Of a stretch of DNA of 64,000 nucleotides, positions 1 to 7,550 are shown in pieces. Position 1 is the stretch's first letter. Every line of letters begins with the position of its first letter. The notes under the pieces are model-generated. The model was not told the DNA's origin. It ran no database searches and saw only the letters and a program-made list of their open reading frames with translations. A program made the position numbers and the translations under genes. The stretch comes from Betaproteobacteria bacterium (GTDB lineage Bacteria; Pseudomonadota; Gammaproteobacteria; Burkholderiales; Rhodocyclaceae): contig WREP01000001.1 of assembly GCA_009779265.1 (NCBI GenBank), forward strand, positions 1 to 64,000, written 5' to 3'.

Positions 1-1717
1 CGGTGTTGTAGTCCGGGTTGGCCTCTGGCGCGTCGTTGCGGCCTTCGATCACGATGGTCAGCGTGGCGCTGGCGACGCCGCCCTTGCCATCGCTGACGGT
101 GTAGGTGAAGACGTCGTTGAGCGACCCGCCGACGTTCAGGGCATCGACCTTGGGATTGTCGTTATCGACGACGTACTCGTATCTGCCGTCGGCATAAATG
201 GTCAGGGTGCCGTATTTGCCGTCTATCGTCGTCCCTGACTCGCCACTGGCGACATCCTGAACGTTGTTCCCGGCGCTGATCCGGGTAACCGTCAGCTCCT
301 GGCCTGTTGCGCTCTGGGCGCTGTCCAGCACCTTGCCGCTGGCGTCGCTGCCGGGGTCATCGTAGCCCGCCTCGACGGCCGTCGCGGACTCCGCCTGGGC
401 CGTGACGGCGGGCGGGACGGGCGGCTGCGGGTATTCGTCAACTGCGGTATTGAGCGCAGTGTCCACCCGGTCGGAAGACGATTTGACGTTGGCCACCGTG
501 ACCGTCTTACCGTCGATCTCGACCTCGATGGTGGATTGCTGGAATTGCTGGGCGAACCATATCGGGTCTATCACCAGAACGAAACCGCGATTGTCAGCCG
601 GGCCGTCACTATCTTTATTGCCGTCGGCATGGGCCGACGCCAGATCGACGAAATCGGCATCGGTCCAGAAGTAGAAACCGCGCACCACGCCTTGCGACTT
701 GATGGCCCGGCTGATCCAGCCGTAGTAATCCGTGCCGCCGATGTTGATGCCAATAGCCGAGACATCGTTGCCGCTGAAGTACTGGCTGTTGGTATTGCTG
801 TCGTCGATGAAAGCCCCTCCCAGGTCCGTCGTGTCGAACCAGATGGAGCTGTTTTCCTTGACGGCCCAGCTCTGCGTGCCATTGATCGTGCCATAGACCA
901 TCTCGTAGGTGCTGACAAAGGAGAAGGTCGCCGTATCAACCTCATAGCTGACGCCGTTCCACTCAATGGTGCGGTGATCGTTTTTCGTCAGCCAGCGTTG
1001 CTCGCTATCGGCATCCACCGGCAAGCCCAGCATATACGCCGCAAAGCGTTCGCCTTCCTCGCCCGGGGTGTCCTCGCCGTTATTCAGTATGTCGTCGAAG
1101 GCGTGACCCATTTCTTCGGCCAGCACGCGAGTGAGGTCCGGGGCCTCCATCATGTTGGCCCATATGGGGTTGATGAAAATGGTCAAGCCGCCATCCGGCC
1201 CATTCATCGTGTAGGCGGCAATGGCGTCGGGGATGACGCCGAAGTCGATGGCCTGGACGCTGAAGCTCAGACTGCCGTCGAGCAAGGCAATACGCAAGTC
1301 GTTGAGACGGGCCGTCCAGGCCGCGTCGGCCATCTCGTTACCGCCATTGAACAAGTCAAACCACTGCTCGTCGCTCGCTTGCCTGACGAAGTCGAGAATG
1401 CTCTGGGAGGCGAGACTGGCCGCTTCCTGAAGCGTTTCCTGGAGTTCCGGCGCGAAGCTGTCGACAGCGAAATCGAAATACTGAACGGGCGCAGCCGTCG
1501 AGTCGCTTGCATCGACAACGGGCTGGCTCTCCGTGGCGGACGGCTCGTATGAGGTTTCGTCAGCCCCCTGGGATGGGGCATCGTCCCCGTCGTGCGACGC
1601 ATCAACCGCCTCGGCCATGGCCGCGCCGTCGAACAGCATGCGCGGCTCCAGTTTCAGCAAACGCAGGCGAGAAATGGTGGAGTTAGGCTGATTGCGTTCC
1701 ATGTCTTTGCTCAACAT
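1..1717 (-). CDS. Giant LEPR-motif surface/adhesin-type protein, N-terminal part (runs off left edge)
   Basis: The reverse frame is open from an ATG at 1717 to the window edge (572 residues seen, no stop), so the C-terminus is missing. The N-terminus carries the motif LEPRMLFDGAA (residues 23-33), found near the start of many very large secreted repeat proteins of proteobacteria. Residues 201-205 (EEMGH) sit in a segment that looks like a degenerate metallopeptidase-type helix. I do not see a full HExxH motif. The last 90 or so residues contain VFTYTVSDGKGG and end in a VCBS/cadherin-like pattern (IEGRNDAPEANPD), typical of the first of many tandem repeats. An in-frame ATG at 1702 is a second start option. 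No classical signal peptide is visible, which would fit type I secretion. Function as an adhesin or biofilm matrix protein is inference. Confidence 0.75.
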   Translation of the reverse strand, partial: MLSKDMERNQPNSTISRLRLLKLEPRMLFDGAAMAEAVDASHDGDDAPSQGADETSYEPSATESQPVVDASDSTAAPVQYFDFAVDSFAPELQETLQEAASLASQSILDFVRQASDEQWFDLFNGGNEMADAAWTARLNDLRIALLDGSLSFSVQAIDFGVIPDAIAAYTMNGPDGGLTIFINPIWANMMEAPDLTRVLAEEMGHAFDDILNNGEDTPGEEGERFAAYMLGLPVDADSEQRWLTKNDHRTIEWNGVSYEVDTATFSFVSTYEMVYGTINGTQSWAVKENSSIWFDTTDLGGAFIDDSNTNSQYFSGNDVSAIGINIGGTDYYGWISRAIKSQGVVRGFYFWTDADFVDLASAHADGNKDSDGPADNRGFVLVIDPIWFAQQFQQSTIEVEIDGKTVTVANVKSSSDRVDTALNTAVDEYPQPPVPPAVTAQAESATAVEAGYDDPGSDASGKVLDSAQSATGQELTVTRISAGNNVQDVASGESGTTIDGKYGTLTIYADGRYEYVVDNDNPKVDALNVGGSLNDVFTYTVSDGKGGVASATLTIVIEGRNDAPEANPDYNT

Positions 1718-2085
1718 AAAATTGGCATTAGTGATAAAAAGCCGCAACGCAAGCTTCAGTAATCCGGCCGCAGCTTTCCTTCTGGGAAAACCAAGCTCCC
1801 TACCTGTTTTTTACGACATAAACCCAAATTTGTTTAGGTTTTTCGAATAGCCAAAAATCATAAAAATGTCGGAATAACATGCTTTTATATTTAATATGAA
1901 CTTAATGGATTTATACAGCATTTTCCGTTTCATGGAAACATTTCACAACAAGGGTCCGAGGGATCGCATGAACGCCCCAAGGACGAAAGTTGGGCGTCGA
2001 AATGGCGCACGCCGGCCCTCGCATGACCGGACGGCCAGAGTTCCGTTTTGTCGTCGACATCTTGCATTGGACGAAAAAACGGAAC
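1718..2085. other. AT-rich divergent intergenic region
   Basis: This 368-base gap separates the giant surface gene (minus) from the AbiE pair (plus). The part from about 1800 to 1950 is much richer in A and T than the rest of the window. It holds short inverted pairs, for example AAACC/GGTTT arms near 1830-1845 and TTTCC/GGAAA near 1923-1939. Promoters for both directions are expected here. I see no riboswitch pattern I recognise and no convincing small gene. Confidence 0.5.
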
Positions 2086-2703
2086 ATGCTTCCACCCATG
2101 CTCGCCGACACCCACACCCAGCGCGTCCTCGATCTGGCCAACCAGAAGGGGCTGCTGCGCGCCAGCGATCTGGACGCCATCGCTGCGCCCCGGGTCGTCC
2201 TGACGCGCCTGACCGCCACTGGTCTGCTGGACAAGGTCGGGCGCGGCCTTTACCGCCTGCCCAGCCATCCGGGGTCGGAACATGAAAGCCTTACCACCGT
2301 CGCCACGAAGGCGCCGCAGGCGGTGTTCTGCCTGCTGACCGCACTCCAGTTCCACGAACTGACCACCCAGCTTCCCCGGCAGGTCTGGATCGCCATGCCG
2401 CGTGGCAGCCATGTCCCGCGCATCGACTACCCGCCGATCAAGATGGTGCAGATGACGGGCGACGTCTACTCCGAAGGCATCGAAACGGTCGAGCGCGACG
2501 GCGTGAAGCTGCGCGTGTACGGCGTCGCCAAGACCGTGGCGGACTGCTTCAAGCATCGCAACAAGATCGGACTGGACGTGGCGCTGGAAGCACTGAAGGA
2601 GGTGCGCGCCAAACGAAAAGCCACGGCGGACGACCTGTGGCGCTACGCCAAGCTCTGCCGCGTCGCCAACGTGATGCGCCCGTATCTGGAGGCAATCGAA
2701 TGA
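2086..2703 (+). CDS. AbiEi-type antitoxin / transcriptional regulator
   Basis: This is a predicted antitoxin of a type IV (AbiE) toxin-antitoxin pair, about 205 residues. The N-terminal 60 residues form a winged-helix pattern (VLDLANQKGLLRASDLD ... GLLDKVGRGLYRLP). The rest matches the usual AbiEi layout, with a LLTALQFHELTTQLP segment and GVAKTVADCFKHRNKIG near the C-terminus. In the family this protein represses its own operon and counteracts the nucleotidyltransferase encoded next. The open frame extends back to 1990, but those residues look unlike the family. ATGs at 2086 and 2098 are the plausible starts; neither has a strong ribosome site. The stop overlaps the next start (ATGA), which supports one operon. 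Confidence 0.85.
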   Translation: MLPPMLADTHTQRVLDLANQKGLLRASDLDAIAAPRVVLTRLTATGLLDKVGRGLYRLPSHPGSEHESLTTVATKAPQAVFCLLTALQFHELTTQLPRQVWIAMPRGSHVPRIDYPPIKMVQMTGDVYSEGIETVERDGVKLRVYGVAKTVADCFKHRNKIGLDVALEALKEVRAKRKATADDLWRYAKLCRVANVMRPYLEAIE

Positions 2704-3551
2704 GCAAGGCCGCTGCTTCCATTCGCGCCCGCCTGCTCACCGTCGCCAAGGCCGAAAGCTCGGATTTCCAGCAGGTGATCGTGCGCTTTGCGCTGGAGCG
2801 CATTCTCTATCGCCTGACGCAATCGAAGTATGCGGATCGCTTTCTGCTCAAAGGCGCGCTGCTGTTCACGCTCTGGTACGACATGCCGCACCGGGCCACG
2901 CGCGACGCCGACCTGCTGGGCTTCGGCGCAAGCGATCTGGAATCCGTCGCGCAGGTCTTCCGCGAGATCGCCGCCGTCGCGGTGGACGACGGCATCGTGT
3001 TCGATCCGGCCTCGGTCACCGTCGAGGAAATCCGCAAGGAAGCAGGCTACGGCGGTGTGCGCGTGGTCATCGCGGGCGAACTGGCAAAGGCGCGCCGCAA
3101 GACGCAGATCGACGTCGGCTTCGGCGACGCCGTCACGCCCGGCCCGGTGGATTCGCTCTATCCGGTGTTGCTCGACGACCTGCCCGCGCCACGTCTGCGG
3201 GCCTATCCCACCTACACCGTCGTTGCAGAAAAGCTCCACGCCATCGCCCTGCTGGGCATGACGAACAGCCGCTTGAAGGACTACTTCGACCTGTCGGTTC
3301 TGCTGGAGCGCGAAACCCTCGACGCCGATCTGCTGGCCCAAGCGATCAAGGCCACCTTCGAGCGGCGCGGCATGACCGTGCCCACCGAACTGCCGGTCGG
3401 CCTCACGGACGAGTTCGCGCACGATCCTTCGCGGCAGGCGCTATGGCAATCGTTCGCCAAGAAAAACCATCTCGACCTCGAACCGCTGGCAGCCGTCGTG
3501 AAGCGGCTGCGATCAAGCTTGGAACCTGTGTTGAACCGGGCCGCGCGATGA
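2700..3551 (+). CDS. AbiEii/AbiGii-type nucleotidyltransferase toxin
   Basis: This is the predicted toxin partner, 283 residues. The segment FLLKGALLFTLWYD followed by RATRDADLLGFG gives the G-(A/G)-x and D-x-D pattern of the nucleotidyltransferase fold. The later AEKLHAIALLGM and LKDYFDLSVLL segments match the AbiEii second half. Characterised relatives block growth, in some cases by adding nucleotides to tRNA; which substrate applies here is unknown. The start ATG at 2700 overlaps the antitoxin stop by four bases, so the upstream extension of the frame to 2637 is not needed. Pairs of this kind protect against phage or stabilise mobile DNA. Conflict genes continue downstream on the other strand. 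Confidence 0.88.
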   Translation: MSKAAASIRARLLTVAKAESSDFQQVIVRFALERILYRLTQSKYADRFLLKGALLFTLWYDMPHRATRDADLLGFGASDLESVAQVFREIAAVAVDDGIVFDPASVTVEEIRKEAGYGGVRVVIAGELAKARRKTQIDVGFGDAVTPGPVDSLYPVLLDDLPAPRLRAYPTYTVVAEKLHAIALLGMTNSRLKDYFDLSVLLERETLDADLLAQAIKATFERRGMTVPTELPVGLTDEFAHDPSRQALWQSFAKKNHLDLEPLAAVVKRLRSSLEPVLNRAAR

Positions 3552-3637
3552 CGGCGCAAAAAAACGGTGCAGTCATCGTTCAGCAACATCCTGCATCAAC
3601 GAATGCAAAGGCCAGCGCTCGCACCCATGACCAGCGA

Positions 3638-3936
3638 TCACCACCAACTCCAGTTCGCCTCGTGTTTGTGCCAGACCCGGAACACCGGATCAAATCCAGG
3701 ATCAGCCAGCCAGCGCCGCAATATGCGGTCGTTGCCGGTGCGGATTCGATGATCCGACGCCTTGCGATACCAGCGCGGCGCTGAAGCGACTGTCTTGTCG
3801 GCATAAAAACGGGCAATCGCCTTGCGCCCCGCTTTCGACCGTGGATCGATCCACACTTTGCGGCCAAAAGAAAGACCGTAATCCCAATCGCTCAACACTC
3901 GTGACGCTCCCGCTTGCGACGAAAAGTACGTGCCAT
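3638..3936 (-). pseudogene. Small conserved-looking basic protein split by a -1 frameshift
   Basis: An ATG at 3936 follows a good ribosome site (AGGAG at 3944-3948, 7-base spacing). It encodes MARTFRRKRERHEC and then stops at 3892-3894. The neighbouring frame overlaps at 3898 and continues for 85 residues (LSDWDYGLSFGRKVWIDP ... HKHEANWSWW) to a stop at 3638. Joining the frames near 3898 gives one basic, tryptophan-rich protein of about 98 residues. The well-placed ribosome site belongs to the short frame, while the long frame has only GTG/TTG starts. I therefore read this as one gene with a one-base deletion (or sequencing error). Programmed shifting is possible but no slippery heptamer is evident. 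I do not recognise the family. It lies between the AbiE pair and the helicase gene. Confidence 0.55.
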
Positions 3937-3958
3937 GACATAGCTCCTGAAATGGTAA

Positions 3959-3979
3959 CTAAGTCATGGCAACCTCCTT
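3959..3979 (-). promoter_or_regulatory. Strong ribosome site with a two-codon ORF upstream of the frameshifted gene
   Basis: Reading on the minus strand, AAGGAGG (3973-3979) is followed after five bases by ATG ACT TAG (3967-3959). This minimal start-stop unit lies 22 bases before the start of the small gene at 3936. The site is the best Shine-Dalgarno match in the neighbourhood. It may be a translational leader or coupling element, or the relic of a longer gene. Confidence 0.4.
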
Positions 3980-4064
3980 ACAAATACGCTGTATCACTCA
4001 GCATAATCCGTCAACGCCAGGCCGGCTGATAATTGCTCGTCATTTTAGCGCATCGGGCTTTGGA

Positions 4065-6404
4065 TCAAGCGCCATTGACGCGGTAGCCCATCGCCCGGTA
4101 GCCGCGCTGGCGCTTTCCCCACATCCGCAGTAAGGCGGGATGGCCGGTGTCCACGAAGTCGATGATCCGCACGCCGGTCTTGCCGCTTTGTTCGCGATGC
4201 AGGCGGCCGGCGTACTGCTGCAAGGTTCCCTTCCACGATACCGGCATCGCCAGCACCAGTGTATCCAGCGGCGGATGGTCGAAACCTTCGCCGACGAGTT
4301 TGCCGGTGGCCAGCAACACGCGCGGCGCATCCGGCGGCAGTGCATTGAGCGCCGCGATCAGGGCCGCGCGCTGCTTGCGCGACATTCTGCCGTGCAGCAT
4401 GAAGGGTTCTGGAATCTGGCTGTCCAGCGCCACCCGAATGGCATCGAGGTGATCGGTGCGCTCGGTCAGAACCAGCACCTTGCGGCCTTGCCGGAAGGCA
4501 TCGCGGATTTCGACGGCAATGGCCCCAGTGCGAACCGGGTCGTTGGCGAGATGGCGAAACACATCCTGAATACCCGCGTCAGCATGCAGATCGACGCGCT
4601 CATCCCAAAAATGCGGCGTCACAACCAGTTCAGCGGGAGCGCCCGCAGGTCGCGCCGCCGTGTGTCTGATCGACCCGCACTGCATGAAGATGATCGGCTG
4701 TTGACCATCGCGGCGGATTGGCGTTGCAGTCAGGCCAAGCACGAATTTCGCGCGGGCGCGCTTCAGGATGGCGTCAAAGGACACCGCGCCGACGTGGTGG
4801 CACTCGTCCACGATCACCTGTCCGTAATTCTCCACCAGCTGATCGACTTCACCCTGCCGCGATAGCGACTGCATCACGGCAATGTCGATCTGGCCGGTAG
4901 GCCGGGATTTGCCGCCGCCGATGACGCCGATCAGATCCTTGCCAACGCCGAGAAAGGCTTGCAGACGCGCCTGCCATTGCTTGAGCAGTTCGGTGCGATG
5001 TACCAGAACCAGTGTATTCACGCTGCGCCGGGCAATCATCGCGGCGGCGGTAACAGTCTTGCCAAAGGCGGTCGGTGCGCACAGCACGCCCGTGTCGAAG
5101 CGCAGCATCGCGGCGATGGCGGTTTCCTGATCCGGGCGCAGCGTTCCCGCGAATGTGGCGGTGATAAATTCTCCGGCGAAGCGCTCATCTTTAAGATCGA
5201 TTCCGATTCCATTGTCGGCCAGCAGTTCGCTGGCGGCACCAAGGCAGCCGCGCGGCAAGGCAATGTGCCGCGGGTAGTTTTCGGCGCAACCGATGACGCG
5301 CGGCTTGTCCCACACCGACATCCGCATCGCCTGCGCCCGATAGAACTCGGGATTCTGGAACGCTGCCAACCGAATGAGCCGATTCGCCAACGCCTGCGGT
5401 AACTGCGATTTCTCGAAGTAAATCTGATTGGCCAGCGTCACAGTCAGGGCGGACGGCATTTTGCCGGGCAGGCGACGTTCCGGCGCGGTTTGCCGTTTCC
5501 ACGGCATCGCCAAATCCTCATCGTCGATGAAGGTGACGTCCAGCGGATGAGTATGGCCGGTTGCCCGCAGAATGATCGGCTCGATGTCGTGAGCGGACAT
5601 CGAGCCAATGGATGCGAGGAAAGCCCACTGATCGGGATACGGTTGCAGTCCGGCATCGACGAACACGCTGCAACCGTTCTCGCGCGGCTTCTTCTGCAAG
5701 GGCAAGGCAATCAGGTTGCCAAAGCCGCCCTTGGGCATGGTGTCCTGATTCGGGAACAGCCGGTCGTAGGACGCCAGTTTCAGTTGCCGGGTGCGCGCGC
5801 AGGTGTGGCTGATGATGGCCGTGCCCAAGCGACGCGCATCACATGCCGATACCGCGCCAGCGAAGAAAATCCACACATGCGCGCCTTGGCCGGAACGGGA
5901 AATCTCCAGCGCCGCTGGTACGCCCAGTTCCGCACAGGATTGGACGAAGGCGCGGGCGTCGTCGCGCCACTCGGCTTCGTCGAAATCCACCGCGAGAAAA
6001 TGGCAGATGTCACCTTCCAGCAGCGGATAAACGCCGACCGTGTGTTCACCGGCAAGATGCTTGTAGATGACGGCATCGGTCAGCGGTAGCAGCGCGCGAT
6101 GGGCGCAGTCGCCGCATTTGCTGCGCGGCTTCTCGCAGACACCCGCGCGCCACTCGTTCGCGCAGGCAGGCGCATAGCCGGATTTGCCGGAGGTCTTGCC
6201 CTCCCAACGAACCGGGTAAACATCCGTGCGCCCGCGAAACAACTTGCGGAACAGCGCGATCTTCTCATTGGCGGTAAAGCGCGAATGTTCCGCGACAGGC
6301 GTTACGGCAGGCATGGATGGCAAACGCCACGCGATGCCATGCGCGTCCAGCAGCGCCGTCAAGCGGGCATTCTCGGCTTGCAATGCGGCGATTTCATGTG
6401 GCAC
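4065..6404 (-). CDS. TOTE-type primase-helicase (AEP primase domain + SF2 helicase)
   Basis: 779 residues with two enzyme modules. Residues 1-30 look coiled-coil. Cys81, Cys90, Cys97 and Cys100 could form a zinc knuckle. The archaeo-eukaryotic primase fold follows: FLAVDFD (metal-binding D140, D142), SGQGAHVW (171-178) and FPNQD ... GNLIALPLQ (217-237). Residues 400-779 are a superfamily II helicase: APTAFGKT (443-450), DECHH (533-537), LTATP (558-562), then a C-terminal ATGKLVGEGFD and QYAGRLHRE. This architecture is the primase-helicase of the so-called TOTE conflict systems, thought to act against invading DNA. No nuclease domain is visible in this protein. It is the last gene of a ParD-ParE-helicase run (30 bases after the toxin gene). 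The start ATG at 6404 fits the family's N-terminus. Confidence 0.85.
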   Translation of the reverse strand: MPHEIAALQAENARLTALLDAHGIAWRLPSMPAVTPVAEHSRFTANEKIALFRKLFRGRTDVYPVRWEGKTSGKSGYAPACANEWRAGVCEKPRSKCGDCAHRALLPLTDAVIYKHLAGEHTVGVYPLLEGDICHFLAVDFDEAEWRDDARAFVQSCAELGVPAALEISRSGQGAHVWIFFAGAVSACDARRLGTAIISHTCARTRQLKLASYDRLFPNQDTMPKGGFGNLIALPLQKKPRENGCSVFVDAGLQPYPDQWAFLASIGSMSAHDIEPIILRATGHTHPLDVTFIDDEDLAMPWKRQTAPERRLPGKMPSALTVTLANQIYFEKSQLPQALANRLIRLAAFQNPEFYRAQAMRMSVWDKPRVIGCAENYPRHIALPRGCLGAASELLADNGIGIDLKDERFAGEFITATFAGTLRPDQETAIAAMLRFDTGVLCAPTAFGKTVTAAAMIARRSVNTLVLVHRTELLKQWQARLQAFLGVGKDLIGVIGGGKSRPTGQIDIAVMQSLSRQGEVDQLVENYGQVIVDECHHVGAVSFDAILKRARAKFVLGLTATPIRRDGQQPIIFMQCGSIRHTAARPAGAPAELVVTPHFWDERVDLHADAGIQDVFRHLANDPVRTGAIAVEIRDAFRQGRKVLVLTERTDHLDAIRVALDSQIPEPFMLHGRMSRKQRAALIAALNALPPDAPRVLLATGKLVGEGFDHPPLDTLVLAMPVSWKGTLQQYAGRLHREQSGKTGVRIIDFVDTGHPALLRMWGKRQRGYRAMGYRVNGA

Positions 6405-6434
6405 AGGGACTTCCCCAATCAGGTTGCCAGCCAG

Positions 6435-6791
6435 TCACGACTTGCGTTTCAACCTTTCGACTTCGGCGAGGAACGCTGGCGTCAGCTCCGCGATCAGGGT
6501 CTCGATGTCGCGCATTTGGTGCTGTAGGGTCAGCACGGCAATGCCTTGCGGGATGACATCGTATATGACGAAATGGCGCTGAACAGGAACCATCAGGAAA
6601 GGCGCCGAACGGCGCTGGCGCAAACGGCCCGCCTGCGGATTCGCTGCTGCGTCCTTCATCGCCGTATACAAATCGGCAACGTAGCGGTCAGCGACATCGT
6701 CGCCCCATTCGCGGCGCGAGCGCGCATGGATCGAACGCAGGTCGAGGGCAGCCCGGCGCGTCAGGAAGAAGCGGGCAGCAGGCGCCGTCAT
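6435..6791 (-). CDS. ParE/RelE-like toxin
   Basis: 118 residues with the ParE-type pattern: an N-terminal helix-rich part (FLTRRAALDLRSIHARSRREWG), a central glycine/arginine strand (NPQAGRLRQRRS) and a final strand pair (RHFVIYDVIPQGIAVLTLQHQMRD). Family members poison DNA gyrase or cleave mRNA; which applies here cannot be told from sequence. The start is taken at 6791, where ATG overlaps the antitoxin stop by four bases, rather than at 6797. The protein is slightly longer than typical ParE (about 95-105 residues) because of a C-terminal lysine/arginine-rich tail. The helicase gene begins 30 bases downstream on the same strand, so the three may be co-transcribed. Confidence 0.82.
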   Translation of the reverse strand: MTAPAARFFLTRRAALDLRSIHARSRREWGDDVADRYVADLYTAMKDAAANPQAGRLRQRRSAPFLMVPVQRHFVIYDVIPQGIAVLTLQHQMRDIETLIAELTPAFLAEVERLKRKS

Positions 6792-7057
6792 TGCCAACCG
6801 CTGGCTTCTTTCTGATCGAGCAACACCATGTCGATCTTGAAGTCACCGCTCGACTCGAACACGCGGCCTGCGGCCAGATCGTGGTAGCCGGTGAGGATGG
6901 CGTCTTGCACGAACTGGCTTCCACGCCGCTCCATGTCGCGGCGGATCAGGTCGCGGACGTATTCGCTGGGAGTTTCGTACAGGCCGGCTTCGCCGACCAT
7001 GCGCCCCACGAATTCAGCCAAAGGCCGGGACAGGCGAGCATTGATGCGTTCAGACAT
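6788..7057 (-). CDS. ParD-like ribbon-helix-helix antitoxin
   Basis: 89 residues. The N-terminus SERINARLSRPLAEFVGRMV and the following YETPSEYVRDLIRRDMER form the ribbon-helix-helix DNA-binding and dimerisation pattern of ParD. The C-terminal half (FKIDMVLLDQKEASGW) is the expected toxin-binding tail. The frame is open back to 7156, but ATG at 7057 has a GAGG ribosome site about seven bases upstream and starts exactly at the conserved domain. The antitoxin gene precedes and overlaps the toxin gene by four bases, as is usual for parDE. Autoregulation through the upstream region is expected from the family. Confidence 0.85.
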   Translation of the reverse strand: MSERINARLSRPLAEFVGRMVGEAGLYETPSEYVRDLIRRDMERRGSQFVQDAILTGYHDLAAGRVFESSGDFKIDMVLLDQKEASGWQ

Positions 7058-7293
7058 GGGAGCCTCGTTGGTTGGCGTCAATGGAATATTGTCGTGCAAG
7101 TTGGCCATCTGTCGCAAATATTGCCCCATAGATGCCGCCTGCACTGTCCGAATCACTGGCTGCCTCGTTCGCCATCACTTCAGCCATCAAATATGTTGAT
7201 CCCCTCAGCGAGTCGATGCACGGCTGATTCCAGTTGGGTCAGATTGTGCTGCACGGTTGTAACCATGTCCAATACCGAGGCAACCTTGACAAC
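7058..7293. other. Intergenic stretch with a possible gene remnant
   Basis: On the minus strand a short frame near 7265-7180 encodes a peptide beginning LDMVTTVQHNLTQLES and stopping after about 30 residues. It could be the truncated end of a lost gene, but it is too short to assign. The promoter of the parDE pair must also lie here. Nothing else is recognisable between the antitoxin and the tRNA terminator. Confidence 0.3.
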
Positions 7294-7326
7294 AAAAAAG
7301 CCCGAAACCTGTAGGAATCGGGCTTT
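7294..7326 (-). terminator. Intrinsic terminator of the tRNA-Met transcript
   Basis: Arms AAAGCCCGA (7297-7305) and TCGGGCTTT (7318-7326) form a 9-bp stem. On the minus strand it is followed by a T-run (A-run on plus at 7294-7299). It lies 34 bases downstream of the tRNA 3' end. Confidence 0.85.
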
Positions 7327-7359
7327 GCGGACTTCTTAGGACGGCTTAGGAACGGTACT

Positions 7360-7436
7360 TGGTGGTGATGGGCAGAATCGAACTGCCGACCTATGGGTTA
7401 TGAATCCATCGCTCTAACCGACTGAGCTACATCACC
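7360..7436 (-). tRNA. tRNA-Met (CAU anticodon)
   Basis: A 77-base cloverleaf with encoded CCA. The acceptor stem GGTGATG pairs with CATCACC, followed by a D-arm GCTC/GAGC, anticodon loop TTCATAA and T-arm GGCAG/CTGCC with TTCGATT. The anticodon CAU and the non-Ile acceptor stem suggest elongator methionine. The pair closing the anticodon stem is A-C rather than Watson-Crick. A strong promoter lies upstream and a terminator downstream, so it is a single-gene unit bordering the conflict-gene stretch. Confidence 0.92.
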
Positions 7437-7452
7437 ACGCCAGAGGGCGCGG

Positions 7453-7482
7453 ATTATAGGGGAGGGGCGGCGGGGCGGTCAA
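7453..7482 (-). promoter_or_regulatory. Sigma-70 promoter of tRNA-Met
   Basis: Minus-strand TTGACC (7477-7482), 18-base spacer, and perfect TATAAT (7453-7458). Transcription would start about ten bases before the tRNA 5' end. Confidence 0.8.
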
Positions 7483-7488
7483 GCGCGC

Positions 7489-7494
7489 TATAAT
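7489..7494 (+). promoter_or_regulatory. -10 box for the miaB operon
   Basis: Perfect TATAAT on the plus strand, 57 bases before the miaB ATG. The -35 region is GC-rich and poor. The box lies back to back with the tRNA promoter, so the two divergent promoters share one short region. Confidence 0.55.
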
Positions 7495-7550
7495 TGGCGG
7501 CCTTTTTGCAGCCTGCCGTCGCACGATGGCCCCGTTTCCAGAAGTTACCC

